DNA from: Saccoglossus kowalevskii
Lineage: Eukaryota > Hemichordata > Enteropneusta > Harrimaniidae
Length of the DNA: 24,185 nucleotides
Assembly: GCF_000003605.2 (NCBI RefSeq)
Contig: NW_003128824.1
Coordinates: 1-24,185 of the forward strand
Direction: 5' to 3'
Below are positions 11,895 to 21,656 of this stretch, piece after piece. The notes under the pieces were generated by a model. The model searched no databases. It was given only the letters and a program-made list of their open reading frames with translations, and was not told where the DNA came from. Every line of letters begins with the position of its first letter. Position 1 is the stretch's first letter. The position numbers and the translations under genes were made by a program.

Positions 11895-12215
11895 TACCAG
11901 CCAAGGTATACATGCGCATTCCCTTGTCCTGTTCCATTTCATTGCACTCTGTACCAGCCAAGTATACATGCGCATTCCCATGTCCAGTTCCATCTCATTG
12001 CACTCCTGTACCAGCCAGGTAAACATGCACATCACTGTCCAGTTCCATTCATGCATTTGTGCAGGTACACATGCACAATCCTAATCCAGTTCCGTCTCAT
12101 TGCACTATGTACCAGCTATGTATATATGCACAATCCATTGTCCAGTTCCATCTCATTGCACTCTGTACCAGCCAGGTATACTTAGCACATTCCCTTGACT
12201 CAGTTCCATCTCATT
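11895..12215. repeat. Indel-dense segment of the array
   Basis: Compared with the matching monomers at 9.65-9.91 kb, this segment has insertions in CCAAGG, CTCCTGTACC, CTTAGCAC and CTTGACTCAG. It has deletions in CACATCACTGTCC, CCATTCATGC, CATTTGTG and AATCCTAATCC. Nowhere else in the window are small indels this dense. It may be a real decayed patch or a sequencing/assembly error zone. Confidence 0.8.
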
Positions 12216-12439
12216 GCACTCTGTACCACCCAGGTATACATGCACAATTCCTTGTCCAGTTCTATCTCATTGCACTCTATACCAGCCATGGTATACATGC
12301 ACAATCCCTTCTTCAGTTCCAACTCATTGCACTCAGTGCCTGCAAGGTATAAATGCACAATCCCTTGTCCAGTTCGAACTCATTGCACTCTAAACCAGCC
12401 AGGTATACATGCACAATCCCTTGTTCGTTTCCATCTCAT
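12052..12439. repeat. 388-bp cassette, copy 7, indel-rich
   Basis: Recognisable in order and spacing (short monomer at 12052, 57-bp monomer at 12271). The short monomer reads GCATTTGTGCAGG and AATCCTAATCC, and there are single-base insertions in CTTAGCACAT and CTTGACTCAG. It matches copy 6 at offset 2290. Confidence 0.85.
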
Positions 12440-13111
12440 TGCACTCTGTACCAGCCAGGTATACATGCACAATCGCTTGTTCAGTTCCATCTCATTGCGC
12501 TCTGTACCAGCCAGGTATACATGCACAATCCCTTGTTCGTATCCATCCCATTGCACTCTGTACCAGCCAGGTATACATGCACAATCCCTTGTTCAGTTCC
12601 AACTCATTGCACTCAGTGCCTGCAAGGTATAAATGCACAATCCCTTGTCCAGTTCGAACTCATTGCACTCTAAACCAGCCAGGTATACATGCACAATCCC
12701 TTGTTCAGTTCCATCTCGTTGCACTCTGTACCAGCCAGGTATACATGCACAATCCCTTGTTCGTTTCCATCTCATTGCACTCTGTACCAGCCAGGTATAC
12801 ATGCACAATCCCTTGTCCAGTTCTATCTCATTGCACTCTGTACCAGCCAGGTATACATGCACAATCCGTTGTTCAGTTCCAACTCATTGCACTCAGTGCC
12901 TGCAAGGTATAAATGCTCAATCCCTTGTCCAGTTCGAACTCATTGCACTCTAAACCAGCCAGGTATACATGCACAATCCCTTGTTCAGTTCCATCTCGTT
13001 GCACTCTGTACCAGCCAGGTATACATGCACAATCCCTTGTTCGTTTCCATCTCATTGCACTCTGTACCAGCCAGGTATACATGCACAATCCCTTGTCCAG
13101 TTCTATCTCAT
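12328..13111. repeat. 280-bp higher-order repeat, three units (second locus)
   Basis: CAAGG monomers start at 12328, 12608 and 12888. Order and unit types match 10039-10822 at offset 2289, and the array again leaves the pattern at GTGCCAGGCAGG (13112). Private changes are CAGGTATACATG where unit 1 elsewhere has CAGGAATACATG, CAATCCGTTG near 12865 and AATGCTCAAT near 12913. Confidence 0.9.
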
Positions 13112-13239
13112 TGCACTCTGTGCCAGGCAGGTATACATGCACAATCCCTTGTCCAGTTGTATCTCATTGCACCCTGTACCAGCCAGGTATACAAGCACAA
13201 TCCCTTGTTTAGTTCCATCCCAATGCACTTTGTGCTAGC

Positions 13240-13800
13240 CAGGCATACATGCACAATCCCTTGTCCAGTTTTATCTCATTGCACTCTGTGCCAGCCAGGT
13301 ATACATGCACAATCCCTTGTCCAGTTCTATTTCATTGCACTCTGTGCCAGCCAGGTATACATGCACAATCCCTTGTCCAGTTCCATCTCATTGCACTCTG
13401 TAACAGCCAGGTATACATGCACAATCCCTTGTCCAGTTCCATCTCATTGCACTCTGTACCAGCTAGGTATATATGCACAATCCCTTGTCCAGTTCCATCT
13501 CATTGCACTCTGTACTGGCCAGGTATACTTGCACATTCACTTGTCCAGTTCATCTCATTGCACTCTGCACCAGCCAGGTATACATGCACAATCTCTTGTT
13601 CCGTTCCAACTCATTGCACTCTGTGCCTGCAAGGTATAAATGCACAATCCCTTGTCCAGTTCCAACTCATTGCACTCTGTACCTGCCAGTTATACATGCA
13701 CAATCCCTTGTTCAGTTCTATTTAATTGCACTCTGTACCAGCCAGGTATACATGCACAATCCATTGTCCAGTTCTATCTAATTGCACTATGTGCCAGCCA
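13240..13800. repeat. Segmental duplication block E, copy 1
   Basis: Matches 23183-23743 at offset 9943. The shared rare change is TTGTTCCGTTCCAACTC (about 13587/23530). The copies differ at CTGTACTGGCC (13513) against CTGTACCGGCC, and at CTGCCAGTTATAC (13684) against CTGCCAGGTATAC. Confidence 0.85.
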
Positions 13801-13929
13801 GGTATACATACACAATCCCTTGTTCAGTTCCACCTCATTGCACTCTGTACCAGCCAGGTATACATGCGCATTCCCTTGTCCAGTTCCATCTCATTGCACT
13901 ATGTATCAGTCAGGTATACATGCACAATC

Positions 13930-14600
13930 CCTTATCCTGTTCCAACTCATTGCACTCTGTAAACGCCAGGTATACATGCACAATCCATTGTCCAGTTCCA
14001 GCTAATTGCACTGTGTGCCAGCCAGGTCTACATACACAATCCCTTGTTCAGTTCCATCTCATTGCAACTCTGTACCAGCCAGGTATACATGCACAATCCC
14101 TTGTTCGTATCCATCCCATTGCACTCTGCACCAGCCAGGTATACATGCACAATCCCTTGTTCAGTTCCATCTCATTGCACTCAGTGCCTGCAAGGTATAA
14201 AATGCACAATCCCTTGTCCAGTTCTATTCATGCACTCTGTGCCAGCCAGGTATACATGCACAATCCCTTATCCTGTTCCAACTCATTGCACTCTGTAAAC
14301 GCCAGGTATACATGCACAATCCATTGTCCAGTTCCAGCTAATTGCACTGTGTGCCAGCCAGGTCTACATACACAATCCCTTGTTCAGTTCCATCTCATTG
14401 CACTCTGTACCAGCCAGGTATACATGCACAATCCCTTGTTCAGTTCCATCTCATTGCACTCTGCACCAGCCAGGTATACATGCACAATCCCTTGTTCGTA
14501 TCCATCTCATTGCACTCTGTGCCAGCCAGGTATACATGCACAATCCCTTGTTCAGTTCCAACTCATTGCACTCAGTGCCTGCAAGGTATAAATGCACAAT
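13930..14600. repeat. 336-bp hexamer duplication
   Basis: GTAAACGCC followed by a CCAGCTAATTG monomer and then GTGTGCC with GGTCTACATAC occurs at about 13959-14040 and again 336 bp later. GGTCTACATAC is private to these two copies. The first copy holds three small length changes, GCAACTCTG near 14064 (+1), TATAAAATG near 14197 (+1) and CTATTCATGCAC near 14225 (-2), which cancel so that the spacing is exactly six monomers. A third GTAAACGCC monomer near 15188 lacks GGTCTAC. Confidence 0.85.
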
Positions 14601-15573
14601 CCCTTGTCCAGTTCGAACTCATTGCACTCTAAACCAGCCAGGTATACATGCACTATCCCTTGTCCAGTTCCATCTCATTGCACTCTGTACCAGCTAGGTA
14701 TATATGCACAATCCCTTGTCCAGTTCCATCTCATTGCACTCTGTACCGGCCAGGTATACTTGCACATTCACTTGTCCAGTTCATCTCATTGCACTCTGCA
14801 CCAGCCAGGTATACATGCACAATCTCTTGTTCAGTTCCAACTCATTGCACTCTGTGCCTGCAAGGTATAAATGCACAATCCCTTGTCCAGTTCCAACTCA
14901 TTGCACTCTGTACCTGCCAGGTATACATGCACAATCCCTTGTTCAGTTCTATTTAATTGCACTCTGTACCAGCCAGGTATACATGCACAATCCATTGTCC
15001 AGTTCCATCTCATTGCACTATGTGCCAGCCAGGTATACATACACAATCCCTTGTTCAGTTCCATCTCATTGCACTCTGTACCAGCCAGGTATACATGCGC
15101 ATTCCCTTGTCCAGTTCCATCTCATTGCACTATGTACCAGTCAGGTATACATGCACAATCCCTTATCCTGTTCCAACTCATTGCACTCTGTAAACGCCAG
15201 GTATACATGCACAATCAATTGTCCAGTTCCAGCTCATTGCACTGTGTGCCAGCCAGGTATACATACACCATCCCTTGTTCAGTTCCATCTCATTGCACTC
15301 TGTACCAGCCAGGTATACATGCACAATCCCTTGTTCAGTTCCATCTCATTGCACTCTGTACCAGCCAGGTATACATGCACAATCCCTTGTTCGTATCCAT
15401 CTCATTGCACTCTGTGCCAGCCAGGTATACATGCACAATCCCTTGTCCAGTTCTATTTCATTGCACTCTGTGACAGCCAGGTATACATGCACAATCCCTT
15501 GTCCAGTTCCATCTCATTGCACTCTGTACCAGCCAGGTATACATGCACATTCCCTTGTCCAGTTCCATCTCAT

Positions 15574-15850
15574 TGCACTCTGTACAGGTACACATGCACA
15601 ATCCCTAATCCAGTTCCATCTCATTGCACTCTGTACCACCCAGGTATACATGCACAATCCCTTGTCCAGTTCTATCTCATTGCACTCTATACCAGCCATG
15701 GTATACATGCACAATCCCTTCTTCAGTTCCAACTCATTGCACTCAGTGCCTGCAAGGTATAAATGCACAATCCCTTGTCCAGTTCGAACTCATTGCACTC
15801 TAAACCAGCCAGGTATACATGCACAATCCCTTGTCCAGTTCCATCTTATT
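15574..15850. repeat. Cassette with internal two-monomer deletion
   Basis: The 51-bp monomer at 15574 is followed directly by the CCACCC monomer and then the 57-bp monomer at 15681. Their spacing is 107 bp, not 219. The GCTATGTATATATG and TATACTTGC monomers are missing, an exact two-monomer (112 bp) loss. CAAGG and CTAAACC monomers follow normally. Confidence 0.85.
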
Positions 15851-16185
15851 GCACTCTGTAACAGCCAGGTATATATGCACAATCCCTTGTTCAGTTCCAA
15901 CTCATTGCACTCAGTGCCTGCAAGGTATAAATGCACAATCCCTTGTCCAGTTCGAACTCATTGCACTCTAAACCAGCCAGGTATACATGCACAATCCCTT
16001 GTTCAGTTCCATCTCGTTGCACTCTGTACCGGCCAGGTATACTTGCACATTCACTTGTCCAGTTCTATCTCATTGCACTCTGTACCAGCCAGGTATACAT
16101 GCACAATCCCTTGTTCAGTTCCAACTCATTGCACTCAGTGCCTGCAAGGTATAAATGCACAATCCCTTGTCCAGTTCCAACTCAT

Positions 16186-16521
16186 TGCACTCTGTACCTG
16201 CCAGGTATACATGCACAATCCATTGTCCAGTTCTATCTAATTGCACTGTGTGCCAGCCTGGTATACATACACTATCTTTTGTTCAGTTCCATCTCATTGC
16301 ACTCTGTACCAGCCAGGTATACATGCACAATCCCTTGTCCAGTTCTATCTCATTGCACTCTGTACCAGCCAGGTATACATGCGCATTCCCATGTACAGTT
16401 CCAACTCATTGCACTCTGTACCTGCCAGGAATACATGCACAATCCATTGTCCAGTTCTATCTAATTGCACTGTGTGCCAGCCAGGTATACATACACAATC
16501 CATTGTCCAGTTCCATCTCAT
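16186..16521. repeat. Dimer at 224-bp spacing, pair 8
   Basis: Dimers at 16186 and 16410, with CAGCCTGG and ACACTATCTTTTG in the first and CAGGAATACATG in the second. CATGTACAG near 16391 and CAATCCATTG in the second GTGTGCC monomer are private. Confidence 0.87.
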
Positions 16522-16633
16522 TGCACTCTGTACCAGCCAGGTATACATGCGCATTCCCTTGTCCTGTTCCATTTCATTGCACTCTGTACCAGCCAGGTAT
16601 ACATGCACAATCCCTTGTCCAGTTCTATCTCAT

Positions 16634-16970
16634 TGCACTCTATACCAGCCATGGTATACATGCACAATCCCTTCTTCAGTTCCAACTCATTGCACTCAGT
16701 GCCTGCAAGGTATAAATGCACAATCCCTTGTCCAGTTCGAACTCATTGCACTCTAAACCAGCCAGGTATACATGCACAATCCCTTGTTCGTTTCCATCTC
16801 ATTGCACTCTGTACCAGCCAGGAATACATGCACAATCGCTTGTTCAGTTCCATCTCATTGCGCTCTGTACCAGCCAGGTATACATGCACAATCCCTTGTT
16901 CGTATCCATCTCATTGCACTCTGTACCAGCCAGGTATACATGCACAATCCCTTGTTCAGTTCCAACTCAT
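16634..16970. repeat. 57-bp CCATGG monomer followed by one 280-bp unit
   Basis: The 57-bp monomer at 16634 is preceded by a consensus-like monomer instead of CCACCC. A single five-monomer unit follows at 16691-16970: CAAGG; CTAAACC with TTCGTTTCC; CAGGAATACATG with CGCTTG; GCGCTCTG with TTCGTATCC; consensus-like. At 16971 the array switches to TTTAG/TTGTGCTAGCC monomers. Confidence 0.83.
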
Positions 16971-17621
16971 TGCACTCTGTACCAGCCAGGTATACATGCA
17001 CAATCCCTTGTTTAGTTCCATCTCATTGCACTTTGTGCTAGCCAGGCATACATGCACAATCCCTTGTCCAGTTTTATCTCATTGCACTTTGTGCCAGCCA
17101 GGTATACATGCACATTCCCTTGACCAGTTCCATCTCATTGCACTCTGTAGCAGCCAGGTATACATGCACATTCCCTTGTTTAGTTCCATCTCATTGCACT
17201 TTGTGCTAGCCAGGTATACATGCACAATCCCTTGTCCAGTTCTATTTCATTGCACTCTGTACCAGCCAGGTATACATGCACATTCCCTTGACCAGTTCCA
17301 TCTCATTGCACTCTGTACCAGCCAGGTATACATGCACATTCCCTTGACCAGTTCCATCTCATTGCACTCTGTACCACCCAGGTATACATGCACAATCCCT
17401 TGTTTAGTTCCATCTCATTGCACTTTGTGCCAGCCAGGTATACATGCACAATCCCTTGTCCAGTTCTATATCATTGCACTCTGTACCAGCCAGGTATACA
17501 TGCACAATCCCTTGTCCAGTTCCATCTTATTGCACTCTGTAACAGCCAGGTATATATGCACAATCCCTTGTCCAGTTCCATCTCATTGCACTCTTTACCG
17601 GCCAGGTATACTTGCACATTC

Positions 17622-19638
17622 ACTTGTCCTGTTCCATTTCATTGCACTCTGTACCAGCCAGGTATACATGCGCATTCCCATGTCCAGTTCCATCTCATTG
17701 CACTCTGTACTAGCCAGGTAAACATGCACATTCACTTGTCCAGTTCCATCTCATTGCATTCTGTACAGGTACACATGCACAATCCCTAATCCAGTTCCGT
17801 CTCATTGCACTCTGTACCAGCTATGTATATATGCACAATCCCTTGTCCAGTTCCATCTCATTGCACTCTGTACCAGCCAGGTATACATGCACATTCCCTT
17901 GACCAGTTCCATCTCATTGCACTCTGTACCAGCCAGGTATACATGCACATTCCCTTGACCAGTTCCATCTCATTGCACTCTGTACCACCCAGGTATACAT
18001 GCACAATCCCTTGTTTAGTTCCATCTCATTGCACATTGTGCCAGCCAGGTATACATGCACAATCCCTTGTCCAGTTCTATCTCATTGCACTCTGTACCAG
18101 CCAGGTATACATGCACAATCCCTTGTTTAGTTCCATCTCATTGCACTTTGTGCTAGCCAGGCATACATGCACAATCCCTTGTCCAGTTTTATCTCATTGC
18201 ACTTTGTGCCAGCCAGGTATACATGCACATTCCCTTGACCAGTTCCATCTCATTGCACTCTGTACAGGTACACATGCACAATCCCTAATCCAGTTCCGTC
18301 TCATTGCACTCTGTACCAGCTATGTATATATGCACAATCCCTTGTCCAGTTCCATCTCATTGCACTCTGTACCAGCCAGGTATACATGCACATTCCCTTG
18401 ACCAGTTCCATCTCATTGCACTCTGTACCAGCCAGGTATACATGCACATTCCCTTGACCAGTTCCATCTCATTGCACTCTGTACCACCCAGGTATACATG
18501 CACAATCCCTTGTTTAGTTCCATCTCATTGCACATTGTGCCAGCCAGGTATACATGCACAATCCCTTGTCCAGTTCTATCTCATTGCACTCTGTACCAGC
18601 CAGGTATACATGCACAATCCCTTGTTTAGTTCCATCTCATTGCACTTTGTGCTAGCCAGGCATATATGCACAATCCCTTGTCCAGTTTTATCTCATTGCA
18701 CTTTGTGCCAGCCAGGTATACATGCACATTCCCTTGACCAGTTCCATCTCATTGCACTCTGTACCAGCCAGGTATACATGCACATTCCCTTGTTTAGTTC
18801 CATCTCATTGCACTTTGTGCTAGCCAGGTATACATGCACAATCCCTTGTCCAGTTCTATTTCATTGCACTCTGTGCCAGCCAGGTATACATGCACATTCC
18901 CTTGACCAGTTCCATCTCATTGCACTCTGTACCAGCCAGGTATACATGCACATTCCCTTGACCAGTTGCATCTCATTGCACTCTGTACCACCCAGGTATA
19001 CATGCACAATCCCTTGTTTAGTTCCATCTCATTGCACTTTGTGCCAGCCAGGTATACATGCACAATCCCTTGTCCAGTTCTATATCATTGCACTCTGTAC
19101 CAGCCAGGTATACATGCACAATCCCTTGTCCAGTTCCATCTTATTGCACTCTGTAACAGCCAGATATATATGCACAATCCCTTGTCCAGTTCCATCTCAT
19201 TGCACTCTGTACCGGCCAGGTATACTTGCAAATTCACTTGACCAGTTCATCTCATCGCACTCTGTACCAGCCAGGTATACATGCACAATCCCTTGTTCAG
19301 TTCCAACTCATTGCACTCTGTGCCTGCTAGGTAGAAATGCACAATCCCTTGTCCAATTCCAACTCATTGCACTCTGTACCTGCCAGGAATACATGCACAA
19401 TCCATTGTCCAGTTCTATCTAAATGCACTGTGTGCCAGCCAGGTATACATACACAATCCCTTGTTCAGTTCCATCTCATTGCACTCTGTACCAGCCAGGT
19501 ATACATGCACAATCCCTTGTCCAGTTCTATCTCATTGCACTCTGTACCAGCCAGGTATACATGCGCATTCCCATGTCCAGTTCCAACTCATTGCACTCTG
19601 TACCTGCCAGGTATACATGCACAATCCATTGTCCAGTT
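17622..19638. repeat. Segmental duplication block A, copy 2
   Basis: This is the partner of 480-2496 at offset 17142. Its first part, 17623 to about 18790, also matches 19740 to about 20910 at offset 2117, so part of this region was duplicated again locally. Private changes include TTGCAAATTCACTTGACC near 19228 and CAGGAATACATG near 19386. Confidence 0.88.
17755..18752. repeat. 499-bp higher-order repeat, tandem pair (copy 2)
   Basis: Units are 17755-18253 and 18254-18752, the same nine-monomer order as at 613-1610 and exactly 17142 bp downstream. The second unit has a private change to CAGGCATATATG near 18660. The flanking monomer GTACTAGCC just upstream (near 17708) is shared with the pair at 19872 but not with the pair at 613, so copies 2 and 3 are probably the closer relatives. 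Confidence 0.92.
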
Positions 19639-19739
19639 CCATCTCATTGCACTCTGTACCAGCCAGGTATACATACACATTCCCTTGACCAGTTCCATCT
19701 CATTGCACTCTGTACCAGCCAGGTATACATGCGCATTCC

Positions 19740-20911
19740 CTTGTCCTGTTCCATTTCATTGCACTCTGTACCAGCCAGGTATACATGCGCATTCCCATGT
19801 CCAGTTCCATCTCATTGCACTCTGTACTAGCCAGGTAAACATGCACATTCACTTGTCCAGTTCCATCTCATTGCATTCTGTACAGGTACACATGCACAAT
19901 CCCTAATCCAGTTCCGTCTCATTGCACTCTGTACCAGCTATGTATATATGCACAATCCCTTGTCCAGTTCCATCTCATTGCACTCTGTACCAGCCAGGTA
20001 TACATGCACATTCCCTTGACCAGTTCCATCTCATTGCACTCTGTACCAGCCAGGTATACATGCACATTCCCTTGACCAGTTCCATCTCATTGCACTCTGT
20101 ACCACCCAGGTATACATGCACAATCCCTTGTTTAGTTCCATCTCATTGCACATTGTGCCAGCCAGGTATACATGCACAATCCCTTGTCCAGTTCTATCTC
20201 ATTGCACTCTGTACCAGCCAGGTATACATGCACAATCCCTTGTTTAGTTCCATCTCATTGCACTTTGTGCTAGCCAGGCATACATGCACAATCCCTTGTC
20301 CAGTTTTATCTCATTGCACTTTGTGCCAGCCAGGTATACATGCACATTCCCTTGACCAGTTCCATCTCATTGCACTCTGTACAGGTACACATGCACAATC
20401 CCTAATCCAGTTCCGTCTCATTGCACTCTGTACCAGCTATGTATATATGCACAATCCCTTGTCCAGTTCCATCTCATTGCACTCTGTACCAGCCAGGTAT
20501 ACATGCACATTCCCTTGACCAGTTCCATCTCATTGCACTCTGTACCAGCCAGGTATACATGCACATTCCCTTGACCAGTTCCATCTCATTGCACTCTGTA
20601 CCACCCAGGTATACATGCACAATCCCTTGTTTAGTTCCATCTCATTGCACATTGTGCCAGCCAGGTATACATGCACAATCCCTTGTCCAGTTCTATCTCA
20701 TTGCACTCTGTACCAACCAGGTATACATGCACAATCCCTTGTTTAGTTCCATCTCATTGCACTTTGTGCTAGCCATGCATACATGCACAATCCCTTGTCC
20801 AGTTTTATCTCATTGCACTTTGTGCCAACCAGGTATACATGCACATTCCCTTGACCAGTTCCATCTCATTGCACTCTGTACCAGCCAGGTATACATGCAC
20901 ATTCCCTTGTT
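19740..20911. repeat. Segmental duplication block A, copy 3 (partial, about 1.17 kb)
   Basis: Begins with CTTGTCCTGTTCCATTTCAT and GTACTAGCC as at 17623, then carries the 499-bp pair. It ends at a junction near 20911, where an extra T (CTTGTTTTAG) precedes an abrupt switch to the GCTATGTATATATG cassette. The junction shows where two array segments were joined. Confidence 0.82.
19872..20869. repeat. 499-bp higher-order repeat, tandem pair (copy 3)
   Basis: Units are 19872-20370 and 20371-20869, at +2117 bp from the pair at 17755. The second unit has extra private changes: ACCAACCAGG near 20713, GCCATGCATAC near 20774 and GTGCCAACCAGG near 20823. It therefore seems to be accumulating independent mutations. 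Confidence 0.92.
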
Positions 20912-21152
20912 TTAGTTCCATCTCATTGCACTCTGTACCAGCTATGTATATATGCACAAATCCATTGTCCAGTTCCATCTCATTGCACTCTGTACCAGCC
21001 AGGTATACTTGCACATTCCCTTGACCAGTTCCATCTCATTGCACTCTGTACCACCCAGGTATACATGCACAATCCCTTGTCCAGTTCTATCTCATTGCAC
21101 TCTATACCAGCCATGGTATACATGCACAATCCCTTCTTCAGTTCCAACTCAT
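20912..21152. repeat. Truncated cassette with 57-bp monomer at 21096
   Basis: Joined to the preceding block near 20911. It holds GCTATGTATATATG (with an extra A, GCACAAATCC, near 20955), TATACTTGC, CCACCC and the 57-bp CCATGG monomer, but no 51-bp leader. It leads into the 280-bp units at 21153. Confidence 0.83.
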
Positions 21153-21656
21153 TGCACTCAGTGCCTGCAAGGTATAAATGCACAATCCCTTGTCCAGTTC
21201 GAACTCATTGCACTCTAAACCAGCCAGGTATACATGCACAATCCCTTGTTCGTTTCCATCTCATTGCACTCTGTACCAGCCAGGAATACATGCACAATCG
21301 CTTGTTCAGTTCCATCTCATTGCGCTCTGTACCAGCCAGGTATACATGCACAATCCCTTGTTCGTATCCATCTCATTGTACTCTGTACCAGCCAGGTATA
21401 CATGCACAATCCCTTGTTCAGTTCCAACTCATTGCACTCAGTGCCTGCAAGGTATAAATGCACAATCCCTTGTCCAGTTCGAACTCATTGCACTCTAAAC
21501 CAGCCAGGTATACATGCACAATCCCTTGTTCAGTTCCATCTCGTTGCACTCTGTACCAGCCAGGTATACATGCACAATCCCTTGTTCGTTTCCATCTCAT
21601 TGCACTCTGTACCAGCCAGGTATACATGCACAATCCCTTGTCCAGTCCTATCTCAT
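21153..21656. repeat. 280-bp higher-order repeat, two units (third locus)
   Basis: CAAGG monomers start at 21153 and 21433. One unit of the first type and one of the second are present, so the middle unit found at 10319 and 12608 is missing. The offset to the first locus accordingly changes from 11114 to 10834, exactly 280 bp. Confidence 0.9.

Larger units (their letters stand above)
12052..13347. repeat. Segmental duplication block C, copy 2
   Basis: Partner of 9762-11058. The following region (to about 13.85 kb) continues to match 11.06-11.5 kb with a one-monomer shift, from GTAACAGCC with an ordinary TATACATG next to it. Confidence 0.86.

Noticed and set aside
16465-17721. 418-residue open reading frame
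   Set aside because: It crosses several unrelated monomer cassettes and ends wherever a variant supplies TAG or TGA; it is a repeat artefact.
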